Shown here: one piece after another, positions 26,402-35,528 of the stretch
Position numbering within the stretch: position 1 is the stretch's first letter
Layout of the letters: every line of letters starts with the position of its first letter
Origin: Actinomyces oricola
GTDB taxonomy: Bacteria; Actinomycetota; Actinomycetes; Actinomycetales; Actinomycetaceae
Length of the DNA: 64,000 nt
Assembly: GCF_004104015.1 (NCBI RefSeq)
Contig: NZ_RYFV01000017.1
Coordinates: forward strand, 1-64,000
Direction of reading: 5' to 3'
Translations under genes and position numbers: made by a program
Notes under the pieces: generated by a model
What the model was told of the DNA's origin: nothing
Database searches by the model: none
Seen by the model: the letters and a program-made list of their open reading frames with translations, nothing else

Positions 26402-26591
26402 CGGCGACGGTGCCCACGGCGGCCATGAGCAGTGACCCCACCAGGGTCCCGGCGCGCGCGGCACAGGAGGCCGTGGGGACGGCCGCCACCAGCAGCGCCG
26501 GCGCCAAGGCGGCGGTCACCAGCATGGGGCACAACCAGATGACGCCGCGCAGCAGGCGGCGCAGGCCGGACGCGGCACCAGGGGCACACAT
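26211..26591 (-). CDS. Possible small two-helix membrane protein (uncertain)
   Basis: A minus-strand frame of 126 codons has two convincing hydrophobic segments (VIWLCPMLVTAALAPALLVA and GTLVGSLLMAAVGTVAV) in the stretch beyond the PAP2 stop. Its second half is a Ser/Pro/Arg-rich tail antisense to the PAP2 C-terminus, an overlap of about 190 bases. No ribosome binding site is visible. The hydrophobic part argues for a real gene; the overlap argues against it. Confidence 0.3.
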   Translation of the reverse strand: MCAPGAASGLRRLLRGVIWLCPMLVTAALAPALLVAAVPTASCAARAGTLVGSLLMAAVGTVAVRRWWRGPSSTAGRYPSRAPAQGSPPPLRAGRPSSAPGRKSSQAPAQGPSSASDQRRRQLSAR

Positions 26592-26691
26592 AGTGTCAGG
26601 AAAGCGGTAACACCTGTGGTGGGCACAGGCCCCGTCTGTGGCACTCCTGTGCACTGTGCGGCCGAGCCGGACCGGGCGCTTCAGGCGTACT

Positions 26692-27765
26692 TCAGGCGTA
26701 CCGGCGCGCCGCCGCCACCGTCTGGGCCCCGTAGCCGCCCCCGAAGAGGTAGGCGTGAATGATGAGCATGTGCAGCTGGTGCAGGCCCACCCGCTCACGC
26801 CAGCCGGGCGCCAAAGGCGAGACCTCCTGGTATCCGGCGACAATCTGCTCCAGGTGGCGCTGCCCGAACACTCCCAGGGCGGCCAGGTCCGTTTCGGCGT
26901 GCGCCCCGTGGGCCAGCGGGTCAATCAGCACGCCCACGACGTCGCCGCTGGGGCCCGGCCCGCCGGAACTGCCGCCGCCGCCCCCGGCGCCCTCAACCCG
27001 GCGCCCGGCCCGCGCCTTCGGCTCGCGCCCCGGCCCCGCGGCCGTGGGCGCCCACGCCGCGACCTGCGCGGCGGGCACCCACAGCACATTGCCGCACCAC
27101 AGGTCACCGTGCGTGCGCGCCACCGCCACCGACTCCCCGCGTCGACGCGCCTCCTGGCGCACCAGGGCCGGCTGCTCGGCGTCGAGCTCGCCGTCGGACA
27201 GGCGTGAGCACACGGCCTCCAGCACCCGCACCCCGCCCGGGCTCAGCGCACCGGAGTCGCGGCAGGGGCGCAGGTAGGGGGCGAGACGGTCGGCGGCGAA
27301 GAACTCCCCCCAGCGGCGCGGCGGCGCACCAGGGTCCTCCGGGGCGTGCGGGCGCAGGCGGACGTCGCAGCGGCCCATCTGCGTGCGGCCGTCCCACCCC
27401 GGTGGGGCCGCCCCGAAGGCCGGGGCGCCCGCCGCATGCGTGACCGCCAACGCCCGCCCGAAAGCCCGTGCGGCCGACGCCGTCACCGCCGCCGCGCTCA
27501 GCCGCGGCTCGATTAACCACCCGGGGCCGGTGCGCACCGGGACCACCAGCGCCCCGCCGTCGGGCATGGCCTCGGCCAACCAGGTCAGGGCGTGGGCCTC
27601 CAGGGCGGTGGCGCCGGGTAGGTCATCGCGCTTGCGGAACACGGGGCGGCCGGGCAGCGCCCACGCCGGGGGCTCTGGGCCCTCAGGCGGGTGCGGGCCC
27701 CCCGCCGGCACCCGGGGGTTCGGCGCTTCCATGGGGTCCGGGGGCGGGGTTGGGGTTGGCGACAT
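26692..27765 (-). CDS. Fructosamine kinase family protein
   Basis: A 357-residue kinase-like protein of the fructosamine/ketosamine-3-kinase family, thought to act in deglycation. The catalytic loop is RTHGDLWCGNVLW and the metal-binding segment is IDPLAHGAHAETDLAAL (in the place of DP-x-x-x-GDRE). The end, LHMLIIHAYLFGGGY, is typical. A Gly/Ser/Arg-rich insertion (around AGRRVEGAGGGGGSSGG) separates the catalytic loop from the Asp motif. The first ~35 residues are Pro-rich; ATG 27732 is an alternative start. It is divergent from pheA. Confidence 0.85.
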   Translation of the reverse strand: MSPTPTPPPDPMEAPNPRVPAGGPHPPEGPEPPAWALPGRPVFRKRDDLPGATALEAHALTWLAEAMPDGGALVVPVRTGPGWLIEPRLSAAAVTASAARAFGRALAVTHAAGAPAFGAAPPGWDGRTQMGRCDVRLRPHAPEDPGAPPRRWGEFFAADRLAPYLRPCRDSGALSPGGVRVLEAVCSRLSDGELDAEQPALVRQEARRRGESVAVARTHGDLWCGNVLWVPAAQVAAWAPTAAGPGREPKARAGRRVEGAGGGGGSSGGPGPSGDVVGVLIDPLAHGAHAETDLAALGVFGQRHLEQIVAGYQEVSPLAPGWRERVGLHQLHMLIIHAYLFGGGYGAQTVAAARRYA

Positions 27766-28029
27766 GGCACCAGCCTCCCACCCGGGGCACGGCTGTGCCG
27801 GGCGGCCGCGGATTCGGTGCCCGTGTCGCGCCCGTCTTCGAGCCGTGCCGGGCGGCGCGTGGATTGGGTAAGTCGCGTGTCCACGGTGTCTGGCGCGCGG
27901 CCCCGGGGGCGCAGTCGGGTCGTGGTGCGGCCCGTCCCGGGGCGGTGCCGGAATTGGCCGTGGGGGCGCAGATCCGTCGGACTGGGCTCACGGAGCGCAA
28001 CGCCGACCGGGCCCCGATACCCTGACCCT

Positions 28030-28974
28030 ATGACGAATGCCGCCCCCACCTGGTCCTTCCTCGGCCCTCTGGGCACCTTCTGCGAGATGGCCCTGCGACA
28101 GGTCGCGCCGGTGAATGTGATTCTTGACGCCTGCCAGGATGTGCCCACGGCCCTGGACCGAGTGCGCGAGCGCACTGCTGAGGCCGCGGTCGTCCCCATT
28201 GAGAACTCTGTGGAGGGCGGCGTCAACGCCACCCTGGACAATCTCGTGGCCTCCGCCCCCCTGGTCATTGCCGCCGAGATGGCGGTGCCGATCACCTTCG
28301 TGCTCGCCGGGCGGCCGGGTACGCGCTTGGAGGACGTCGTGGGTATCTCCACCCACCCCCACGCTTGGGCTCAATGCCGTGGCTGGGTCCACCTCAATCT
28401 GCCTGAGGCCATCTACGTGGCCGGGACCTCCACCTCGGCCCCGGCGCGCGCGCTGGCCCAGTCCGACGCTGAACTGGAGTACCAGGCGGTGCTGTGCAAC
28501 CCGCTGGCCGCCCAGCAGTACGGCCTGGAGATCATTGCCGGAGGCGTGGCGGACAACCCCGACGCCGTCACCCGCTTCGTCAAGGTCACTCGCCCGGGGC
28601 TGGTCAGTGAACCCACCGGCTCGGACAAGACCACCCTCATGGTCCAGTTGCCCCACGACCGCGCCGGCGCCCTGCTCGACATGCTTTCCCAGTTCTCCGC
28701 CCGCGGCGTCAACCTCTCGCGCATTGAGTCCCGGCCCGTGGGCGACTCCCTGGGCCGCTACCGCTTCTCCATTGATATCGAGGGCCATATTCGTGAGGAT
28801 CGCGTGCAGGCGGCCATGATCGGTCTGCACCGTACGTGCCCCATGGTCCGCTACCTGGGGTCCTACCCGCGTCTAGACGCCCGCCCCGTCATTGTGCCGG
28901 CCGGCACCTCGGACAAGGACTTCACGGTGGCGCGCGCCTGGGTTGCCGACGTCCTGGCCGGGCGCACCCTCTGA
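28030..28974 (+). CDS. pheA: Prephenate dehydratase
   Basis: A monofunctional enzyme of 314 residues that converts prephenate to phenylpyruvate in phenylalanine synthesis. WSFLGPLGTFCEMALRQ opens the catalytic domain, and VPIENSVEGGVNATLD and the VTRFVKVT stretch with the TRF motif complete it. A C-terminal ACT domain (about 200-290) contains GALLDMLSQFSARGVNLSRI and ESRP, the phenylalanine-binding signature, so feedback inhibition is expected. The ATG at 28030 matches the usual N-terminus. A 62-bp hairpin repeat follows the stop. Confidence 0.95.
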   Translation: MTNAAPTWSFLGPLGTFCEMALRQVAPVNVILDACQDVPTALDRVRERTAEAAVVPIENSVEGGVNATLDNLVASAPLVIAAEMAVPITFVLAGRPGTRLEDVVGISTHPHAWAQCRGWVHLNLPEAIYVAGTSTSAPARALAQSDAELEYQAVLCNPLAAQQYGLEIIAGGVADNPDAVTRFVKVTRPGLVSEPTGSDKTTLMVQLPHDRAGALLDMLSQFSARGVNLSRIESRPVGDSLGRYRFSIDIEGHIREDRVQAAMIGLHRTCPMVRYLGSYPRLDARPVIVPAGTSDKDFTVARAWVADVLAGRTL

Positions 28975-28984
28975 CCCTCCTTCT

Positions 28985-29046
28985 CTCCAACGTTTTGCTC
29001 ACAGGACAACGGCCCGGGCCGTCGTCCTGTGAGCAAAACGTTGGAG
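28985..29046. repeat. 62-bp hairpin repeat, copy 2
   Basis: Arms 28985-29010 and 29021-29046 (26 bp, one mismatch) flank a 10-nt loop. The left arm starts CTCCAACGTTTTGCTCACAG. It lies between the convergent pheA and lipid-kinase genes, where it can serve as a bidirectional terminator. Confidence 0.9.
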
Positions 29047-29062
29047 GGGAGGGGGGCGCGGG

Positions 29063-30316
29063 TCAGGGGCGGCGTACGCGCAGGGCGCCGGCGTCCAGGC
29101 GCACATGCACGTCGCGCGTGGGGGGCAGCAGCTCGCCGTCGACTTCCACCAGGGCCGGGGCGGAAAGGCGAGCCAGGACATCGCTGCCGCGCAGCTGCAC
29201 CACCCTGCCGGTGGCGCGCGCCGGGTTGGCGTAGGAGGCGGGCCAGGGAGCGAGCACCTGTCGGGCCAAGGAGCCCCAGCCAACCAGCCCCGCGACGGTG
29301 TCGATAGCGGCGACGTCCAGCACACCATCGTCCGGGCGGGCCCCGGGCAGGAGCGTAATGCCGCCGGGCAGGCGCCCACCGTTGGCCACCAGCAGGGTGC
29401 GGGCGGTGAGGTGTTCGGTTCGTCGCTTCGGAGCCCCCGCCCCGCCCTGGTCCGGGTCGTCCCGGGCGGGCGGGCTGTTGGCGCCGGCACCGCTTCTGGG
29501 TCGGGCGGCCGCGGCGCCGCGCGACTGCTGCCGTGGTCGACCGGCGTCGCCCGTCCCCGCAGCGCTGTCGCCGAGCCCCCCGCCATCCCCGACTCCTGTA
29601 CTGCCGCGGCCCGCCTCCGTCTTGGCAACCAGAACCGACTCGTCGAGGCTGAGCTCCAGATCCATGCGCGGCGAGCCGAGGTTGCTCAGCGCCGCCAGGG
29701 CGTAGGCGCCCCAGGCGATGCGGGCCTTGAGGGCAGGGCGAGTCGAGGCCACCAGGTTGGCGTCGAAGCCAATGCCCGCCACCACCAGGCAGGAGTGCTC
29801 GCGGCCGAGGGTCGGCTTGGCCCAGCCGCCCGGTGGCGGGGTGAGCACCTGCTCGGCGCTCTCGCGCTCCAGGGGTTTGGTGGACACCCAGGCCAGGTCG
29901 GCGCTGCGGCCCTGTCCGTGGGTGGCGACGCGCAGCAGCCGCCGGAGGTCGCCTATGGGCAGGTCGAAGTTGCGGGCGGCCAGGTTCGCGGTCCCCAGAG
30001 GGACAATGGCCAGGTCGACGCCGGTGCGGGACACGCCCGCGGCCACCGCCCGGGCTGTGCCATCCCCGCCGACGGCGACCACCAGGTCCGCGCCCGACGC
30101 GACGGCCATGAGTGCCTGGGTGGCGCCGGTCTCTGACGGGGTGGTTTCCAGCCACAGGGGGCCGGAGTATCCGGCGGCGCGGAGTTCGCGCGTAATGAAA
30201 GCGCACACCCCCTTGGTGGCCTGCTGCTTGGAGGGGTTGAGCACGACGCAAGCCAGACGTCGGCCGGAGCGCCGTGTCGCGTCCCTGGCCTCGCCGTCTG
30301 GAAGCGTGCCGGTCAT
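29063..30316 (-). CDS. Diacylglycerol kinase-like lipid kinase (DagK/YegS family)
   Basis: A 417-residue lipid kinase. LACVVLNPSKQQATKG is the N-terminal phosphate-binding strand, VVAVGGDGTARAVAAG the GGDGT nucleotide motif, and VPLGTANLAARNFDLP the GT-x-N-x-x-AR motif. A ~75-residue Gly/Ala/Pro/Arg-rich insertion (around GVGDGGGLGDSAAGTGDAG) interrupts the C-terminal beta domain. The substrate (diacylglycerol, sphingoid or other) is unknown. It is followed by the OxyR gene's terminator repeat upstream. Confidence 0.85.
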   Translation of the reverse strand: MTGTLPDGEARDATRRSGRRLACVVLNPSKQQATKGVCAFITRELRAAGYSGPLWLETTPSETGATQALMAVASGADLVVAVGGDGTARAVAAGVSRTGVDLAIVPLGTANLAARNFDLPIGDLRRLLRVATHGQGRSADLAWVSTKPLERESAEQVLTPPPGGWAKPTLGREHSCLVVAGIGFDANLVASTRPALKARIAWGAYALAALSNLGSPRMDLELSLDESVLVAKTEAGRGSTGVGDGGGLGDSAAGTGDAGRPRQQSRGAAAARPRSGAGANSPPARDDPDQGGAGAPKRRTEHLTARTLLVANGGRLPGGITLLPGARPDDGVLDVAAIDTVAGLVGWGSLARQVLAPWPASYANPARATGRVVQLRGSDVLARLSAPALVEVDGELLPPTRDVHVRLDAGALRVRRP

Positions 30317-30366
30317 AAGTGAAGGGTAAGGCGACTCCCGCCACCCGGCCCGAGTTTTTTGCGCCC

Positions 30367-30429
30367 AGCCCGACGTTTTGGGATGAGACCGACGACGACG
30401 CCGTCGGTCTCATCCCAAAACGTCGGGCT
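30367..30429. repeat. 63-bp perfect hairpin, related family member
   Basis: Arms of 28 bp (30367-30394 and 30402-30429) pair perfectly around a 7-nt loop. The left arm begins AGCCCGACGTTTTGGGATGA and shares the CGACGTTTTG-type core of the 62-bp family, but the inner part differs. It overlaps the region just after the oxyR stop and may be its terminator; a T-run is found on the minus strand's far side only partly. Confidence 0.75.
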
Positions 30430-30434
30430 CAGGT

Positions 30435-31532
30435 TCAGGACGGGGAGCTTGCCGCCGACCCCGCCCGGCGACCCGGCCCCGATTGGCGACCCGGCCCCGA
30501 TTGGCGACCCGGCCCCGCCTGGCGACTTGATCCCGCCTGGCCGTTCGACCTCGTCTGCCGGCCCGATCCCGCCTGGCCGTTCGATCCCGCCTCGGACTCG
30601 GTCTGCACGACCGGTTCCATGGGCAGCCCGGCCGCCTCGGCCAAGCGCGTGAGCACCACCGCGAGATCGGAGAAGTCGCTGCTACGCGAAGAGGAGGTGC
30701 GGTGCGCCAGGCCAATGGTGCGCACCGGCGTCGGCGCGGTGAAGCGGGCCACGGCGTAGGGTTCGTCGGGGCTGAGCAGCCGCAGCGCCCCTTCGGGGAT
30801 CACAGTGATGCCCACCCCGTGGGCCACCATCCGCAGCACGGTGGACAGGGTCGTGGCCACGGCCACCGGCGGGTGGGTGCTATAGCGCTGGCACAGCGCC
30901 AGGGTCTGGTCGCGCAGGCAGTTGTCCTCGTCGAGCAGCAGCAGTTCCTGGCCGTCGAGCTCGGCGGTGTTCACATCCGTGCGCCCTGCCCACGGGTGGG
31001 TGCGCGGCACCAGGGCCACCAGCGGCTCGTTGTACATGGGGATGGCTGCGGCGCGATGGAGGTCGACGTCAATGGCCAGCACGGCGGCGTCCAGACGCCC
31101 CTGGTTGAGCATGTCCAGCAGGTCGCCGGTCACCATCTCGCGCAGCTCGGGCAGGAGCCGGGGGAGTTCGGCCGGCAGGCCGTCCAGAATGATGGGGGCC
31201 AGGTAGGGGGCCAGGGTGGGGATGATTCCCAGGCGCATGGTGCCGCTCAGGGCGGCGCCCTGGTTGGAGACCGCCTCGTTGAAGGACTCGGCGGCCAGAA
31301 CCGCCTCGCGCGCATAGGGCAGCAGGGTCTCACCCAGGGGGGTCACCAGGACCCGGCGGGTGGTGCGCTCGACGAGCTCCCCGCCCACTCGTTTCTCGAG
31401 GGCGGTGATCGCCTGGGACAAGCTGGGCTGACTGACACCGAGGGTGGCGGCAGCCTCTCCGAAGTGTTGGTGATCGCATAGAGCGACGAAGGCTCGCAGC
31501 TGGGAGAACGACGGCAGGGCGGAGGGGGGCAT
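30435..31532 (-). CDS. oxyR: OxyR-type LysR regulator of peroxide response
   Basis: A 365-residue LysR protein. The HTH is [20 protein letters not shown]. The redox pair C205 and C214 lies in [13 protein letters not shown], matching the C199/C208 disulfide switch of E. coli OxyR in both spacing and context. The final ~55 residues are an added Gly/Ser/Gln/Arg repeat tail (GPGRQS units) from 18-bp tandem repeats. No catalase or peroxiredoxin gene is adjacent. It is divergent from serS, and the AT-richer space between them may hold its operator. Confidence 0.9.
   Translation of the reverse strand: MPPSALPSFSQLRAFVALCDHQHFGEAAATLGVSQPSLSQAITALEKRVGGELVERTTRRVLVTPLGETLLPYAREAVLAAESFNEAVSNQGAALSGTMRLGIIPTLAPYLAPIILDGLPAELPRLLPELREMVTGDLLDMLNQGRLDAAVLAIDVDLHRAAAIPMYNEPLVALVPRTHPWAGRTDVNTAELDGQELLLLDEDNCLRDQTLALCQRYSTHPPVAVATTLSTVLRMVAHGVGITVIPEGALRLLSPDEPYAVARFTAPTPVRTIGLAHRTSSSRSSDFSDLAVVLTRLAEAAGLPMEPVVQTESEAGSNGQAGSGRQTRSNGQAGSSRQAGPGRQSGPGRQSGPGRRAGSAASSPS
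30467..30538. repeat. 18-bp tandem repeat in the 3' end of oxyR
   Basis: Units of GGCGACCCGGCCCCGATT start at 30467 and 30485, with variants at 30503 and 30521. They encode the GPGRQS/AGSSRQ repeats of the OxyR tail. Confidence 0.75.
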
Positions 31533-31704
31533 GGGGCGTCCTGGTGTGAAAGGTCTGCTGATAAGCGAAACAATAGGCCATATCCAAAGGGTTCATACAT
31601 TGTGCCAAGGGAGTGGGACGTCTCGGGTCCGCTTGGTGGTCCAATCCTCTCCTCATTCCCCGCCCCGTCCTCCCCGCCGAGGCCTCCTGGCTACACTCGG
31701 GCAC
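31533..31704. promoter_or_regulatory. Divergent oxyR/serS intergenic region
   Basis: This 172-base spacer is noticeably AT-richer than the genes around it, notably ATAGGCCATATCCAAAGG at about 31571-31588. Partial dyads with LysR T-N11-A character occur, but I cannot fix an operator. It must hold both promoters. Confidence 0.35.
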
Positions 31705-32982
31705 ATGATCGACCTGCGCGCGCTGCGTGAGAACCCCGAGCCCTACCGTGACAGCCAGCGAGCCCGCGGGGCCGACGTCGCCCTGGTGGACCGCATTATT
31801 GAGGCCGATGAGGCCCGCCGTGCCGCCCTGGGCGCCTTCGAGTCCTTGCGCGCCGAGCAGAAGGCCGTCTCAAAATCCGTGGGCCGGGCCAGCGCGGAGG
31901 AGCGCCCGGCCGTCCTGGCTCAGGCCAAGGCCCTAGCCGAGCAGGTCAAGGCCGCTGAGGCCGCCTCCAATGGCGCCGCCACCGTTTTGGATGAACTCGC
32001 CCACCAGTTCCAGAACCTCATTGAGGGGGCGCCCGCCGGCGGCGAGGAGGACTACGTGGTGCTGCGCCACGAGGGCCCCGCCCCTCGCGACTTCGCCGCC
32101 GAGGGCTTTGAGCCCGCCGATCACCTGGCCCTGGGCGAGGGTCTAGACATTATCGACACCCGTCGCGGGGCCAAGGTCTCCGGCGCCCGCTTCTACTTCC
32201 TCAAGGGGTGGGGCATGCGCCTGGAGCTGGCGCTCATGACCGCCGCCCTGGACAAGGCCGTCGCCCACGGTTTCACCCCCATGACCACCCCCACGCTGGT
32301 GACCCCCCAGATCATGGGCGGCACCGGCTTCCTGGGCGCCCACAGCGACGAGATCTACTACCTTCCCACCGACGACCTCTACCTGGTGGGGACCTCTGAG
32401 GTGGCCCTGGCCGGCTACCACACCGACGAGATCCTGGACCTGTCGAAGGGCCCCAAGCGCTATCTGGGCTGGTCCACCTGCTACCGGCGCGAGGCCGGGG
32501 CCGCCGGCAAGGACACCCGCGGCATTATTCGCGTCCACCAGTTCAACAAGGCGGAGATGTTCTCCTACTGCCGCCCCGAGGACGCCGTGGCCGAGCACCA
32601 GCGCCTGCTGGCCCTGGAGGAGGAGATGCTCGCCCTGGTGGGCCTGCCCTACCGCGTCATTGACACGGCCGCCGGGGACCTCGGCAGTTCGGCCGCACGC
32701 AAGTTCGACTGCGAGGCCTGGCTGCCCACCCAGAACCGCTGGATGGAGGTCACCTCCACCTCCAACTGCACCACCTACCAGGCCCGCCGCCTGGCCGTGC
32801 GCGAGCGCCTGGCCGACTCCAAGGGCACCCGGCCGGTGGCCACCCTCAATGGCACCCTGGCCACCACTCGTTGGATTGTGGCGATCCTGGAGAACCAGCA
32901 GCGCGCTGACGGAAGCGTCGTCGTCCCTGAGGGGCTGCGCCCCTACCTGGGCGGCATCGAGGTCATTGAGTCCGCGGCCTAA
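31705..32982 (+). CDS. serS: Seryl-tRNA synthetase
   Basis: A class II synthetase of 425 residues. It starts with the conserved [18 protein letters not shown]. The coiled-coil arm spans about 30-100. Motif 2 is [24 protein letters not shown]; motif 3 lies near the end in [20 protein letters not shown], with the catalytic Arg slightly offset (TTRW). [20 protein letters not shown] is the usual serine-site region. The ATG at 31705 is set by conservation. The stop overlaps the next gene's ATG (TAATG). Confidence 0.97.
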   Translation: MIDLRALRENPEPYRDSQRARGADVALVDRIIEADEARRAALGAFESLRAEQKAVSKSVGRASAEERPAVLAQAKALAEQVKAAEAASNGAATVLDELAHQFQNLIEGAPAGGEEDYVVLRHEGPAPRDFAAEGFEPADHLALGEGLDIIDTRRGAKVSGARFYFLKGWGMRLELALMTAALDKAVAHGFTPMTTPTLVTPQIMGGTGFLGAHSDEIYYLPTDDLYLVGTSEVALAGYHTDEILDLSKGPKRYLGWSTCYRREAGAAGKDTRGIIRVHQFNKAEMFSYCRPEDAVAEHQRLLALEEEMLALVGLPYRVIDTAAGDLGSSAARKFDCEAWLPTQNRWMEVTSTSNCTTYQARRLAVRERLADSKGTRPVATLNGTLATTRWIVAILENQQRADGSVVVPEGLRPYLGGIEVIESAA

Positions 32983-33992
32983 TGCGACCCTTGGACGACA
33001 CCGCAGGCATCCAGCCCTCCGGCCAGCCCTTGTCAGTGCTGGGGGACCTGGAACCCATTCGGGGTCGCCGGCGTCTGCGGCCCCTGGGGCATGAGGCCTA
33101 CCACGGCCTGGTCCAGGATCGCATGGCCGATGTCGACGCCATTGCCCGCCGCCGCGCCGAACCCGTTCCGCTCGTGCCCGGGTCCCAGATGGTGGTGGCT
33201 CTCGACGTCGACGGCACCATTGTGGATATGGGCGGTCGCGTGTCGGAGCGCGTCATGGCCTCCATCGCCCGCCTGCGCGCCCACGAGGTGCAGGTCGTCA
33301 TCGCCACCGGCCGCAGCATTGAGGCGGCCATGCCGGTGGCCCGCCACATTGGCCTGACCAGCGGCTGGATGGTGTGCGCCAACGGCGCCCTCACACTGCG
33401 ACTGGACCCCGAGGCCCCCGGCGGTCACGAGATCGTCGACTCCATTACCTTCGACCCGGCCGCCGCCATTGACACCCTCCGGGCGGCGGTCCCCGACGGC
33501 ATTGTCGCCGTCGAGACTCCCGGCGCCGGATTCCGGGTCTCCCGGCCCTTCCCCGACGGCGAGCTCATTGAGGACCAGACCGTCGTCTCCTTAGAGGAGT
33601 TGCGGGCCCAGTCGGCGACCCGTGTGGTGCTACGGGCCCCGGGGATGGCGGTCGACGAGTTCTCGGCGTTGGTGCATGACGCGGGGCTGCACTCAGTGGA
33701 GTACGCCATTGGCTGGACGGCCTGGCTTGATGTGGCCCCCCAGGGCGTCACAAAAGCCTCCGCCCTGGAGGCGCTCGCGGCGCGCCTGGGCACGGACGCC
33801 GCGCACGCCGTCGCCGTGGGCGACGGCTCCAATGATGTCGAGATGTTGCAGTGGGCCGGGGTCGGTGTGGCCATGGGGAGCGCGCCCCAGTGGGTGCGCG
33901 AGTGCGCCGACGTCGTCACTGAACCTGTGTGGCGTGATGGCTGCGCCGCCGTTCTGGACGCCCTTATTGAACGCACCAGGGAGAGTCGATGA
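32982..33992 (+). CDS. Cof-type HAD-IIB hydrolase
   Basis: A 336-residue phosphatase. An N-terminal extension (~68 residues) precedes VVALDVDGTIVDMGGRVSER (motif I). Motif II is VVIATGRSIE, and motif IV is VAVGDGSNDVEMLQWAGVGV with the following AMGSAP segment. QGVTKASALEALAARLG is the Lys motif of Cof proteins. It is translationally coupled to serS upstream and to the lipoprotein gene downstream (overlaps of one and four bases). The substrate is unknown, probably a sugar or cofactor phosphate. Confidence 0.9.
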   Translation: MRPLDDTAGIQPSGQPLSVLGDLEPIRGRRRLRPLGHEAYHGLVQDRMADVDAIARRRAEPVPLVPGSQMVVALDVDGTIVDMGGRVSERVMASIARLRAHEVQVVIATGRSIEAAMPVARHIGLTSGWMVCANGALTLRLDPEAPGGHEIVDSITFDPAAAIDTLRAAVPDGIVAVETPGAGFRVSRPFPDGELIEDQTVVSLEELRAQSATRVVLRAPGMAVDEFSALVHDAGLHSVEYAIGWTAWLDVAPQGVTKASALEALAARLGTDAAHAVAVGDGSNDVEMLQWAGVGVAMGSAPQWVRECADVVTEPVWRDGCAAVLDALIERTRESR

Positions 33993-35401
33993 AACGCCTG
34001 ACCCGCCTGACCTGGGCCGCCGTCCTGTCCTGCGCCCTCGCCTTGGCGGGGGTGGGGCTGGCCGCCTGCGCCCCCGCATCCCCGAAACCCACCGGCCCTT
34101 GCGCCGACTTCACCAAGTACGGCACCTTCACCGACGCCTCGGTGTCTCTTGCCTCGACCTTCACCGGCGCCGAGGCCGAGCGCCTGGAGGAGTCCCTGGC
34201 CGCCTTCGAATCGTGCACGGGTATTGACGTGGTCCACACCGGGTCGGACTCCATGGAGGCTCAGCTCCTCAGCGACCCCCAGACGGACCTGGCGATCGTC
34301 CCGCAAAGCGGTCTGGTCGCCGATCTGGTCAATAAGGGCGCGCTCAGGGCTTTGCCCAACTCCGTCAACGCCAATATTGAGCTGGGGTGGGAGCGCTCCT
34401 GGGCGGAGGCCGGCACCTACAACGGCGTGCCCTACGCCGCCCCCCTCATGGCTTCAGTCAAGTCCTTCGTGTGGTTCTCGCCCACCGCGTTCGACAGGCT
34501 CGGCTATGAGATCCCCACGACCTGGGCGGATTTGGAGTCCTTGAGCGCGCAGGTGGTCAAGGATCACCCTGATGGGTCAGTGACGCCCTGGTGCCTGGGG
34601 GTCTCCGACGGCGACTCCACCGGCTGGCCCGTGACTGACTGGCTGGAGGACATCTTGCTGTTCAAGCAGGGGCCCGGCGTCTATGACCTCTGGGCCTCGC
34701 ACACGGTGCCGCTGGATGCTCCGGCCGCGGTGACCGCCCTGGGCGCCTTGGACTCCCTGGTCATGGCCGACGGCCGCCTGCCCGGGGGCAGGAAGGCCGC
34801 CGCGCAGACCACCGTGGAGCAGGCCGGTGAGCAGCTCGTGGACGGCTCGTGCCTCATGCTCCACGCCTCCAGCTCCATGGAGGGCATGTTCCCCGCGGGC
34901 ACCGTCATTACCGACGTGGACGGCAAGGACGGGGTGACGGTGACGGCCACCGGTGTCAGCACGGCGTCCCCGGCCCCGCAGACCGCCGCCACCTCCACCT
35001 CCTCCACCACAGTCTCGGCCTTCCTGCTGCCCAGCGTGGAGGCCGACACCAGCCCGGTGCTCGTGGGCGGAGACTCGCTGGTCGCTTTCCAGAGCTCTGA
35101 GGCGATTACGGCGGTCATGGACTACCTCACCAGCGCCACCTGGGCGCAGATCCGCACGGCCCTGGGCGGTGTGGCCACCGCCAACCGGGGGGTGAAGGCG
35201 GCCGACATCCCCTCAGACGTCAACCGGCGCGCCACCGAACTCCTCCAGTCCCGGCAGACGCTCATCCGCATGGACGCCTCGGACTCCATGCCTCCGGCGG
35301 TGGGCACCCAGGCGCTGTGGAGTTCTCTGGCCTCCTGGGCCTCTGGGGAATTGAGCGCGAAGGCGGCGCTGGCGCAGGCCGAGGCCGCCTGGCCCAAGTA
35401 G
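33989..35401 (+). CDS. Extracellular solute-binding lipoprotein
   Basis: A 470-residue lipoprotein with a basic N-terminus, a hydrophobic core and the lipobox LAAC (Cys about residue 27). The mature part resembles carbohydrate ABC solute-binding proteins (family 1): TDLAIVPQSGLVADLVNKGA, PLMASVKSFVWF and GYEIPTTWADLESL are typical. A Thr/Ser/Ala-rich stretch near 325-345 is an insertion. No ABC permease or ATPase gene is adjacent, so the transporter partner must be elsewhere. It overlaps the HAD gene by four bases. Confidence 0.85.
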   Translation: MKRLTRLTWAAVLSCALALAGVGLAACAPASPKPTGPCADFTKYGTFTDASVSLASTFTGAEAERLEESLAAFESCTGIDVVHTGSDSMEAQLLSDPQTDLAIVPQSGLVADLVNKGALRALPNSVNANIELGWERSWAEAGTYNGVPYAAPLMASVKSFVWFSPTAFDRLGYEIPTTWADLESLSAQVVKDHPDGSVTPWCLGVSDGDSTGWPVTDWLEDILLFKQGPGVYDLWASHTVPLDAPAAVTALGALDSLVMADGRLPGGRKAAAQTTVEQAGEQLVDGSCLMLHASSSMEGMFPAGTVITDVDGKDGVTVTATGVSTASPAPQTAATSTSSTTVSAFLLPSVEADTSPVLVGGDSLVAFQSSEAITAVMDYLTSATWAQIRTALGGVATANRGVKAADIPSDVNRRATELLQSRQTLIRMDASDSMPPAVGTQALWSSLASWASGELSAKAALAQAEAAWPK

Positions 35402-35528
35402 CTGCGTGTGGCGCACACCAGGTGGGATGGGCGGCGCGTCAATGCCGGGGAGACTGCTAACGTGCTAGCTGAACGTGACGCAAGCAACTTTGCCCCGCCG
35501 TCGGATACTGCGGAGTCGAGGAGGACTC

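Noticed and set aside
28863-30413. 516-codon minus-strand frame overlapping the lipid kinase
   Set aside because: Arg/Gly/Ala-rich shadow frame. The kinase frame carries the GGDGT motif.
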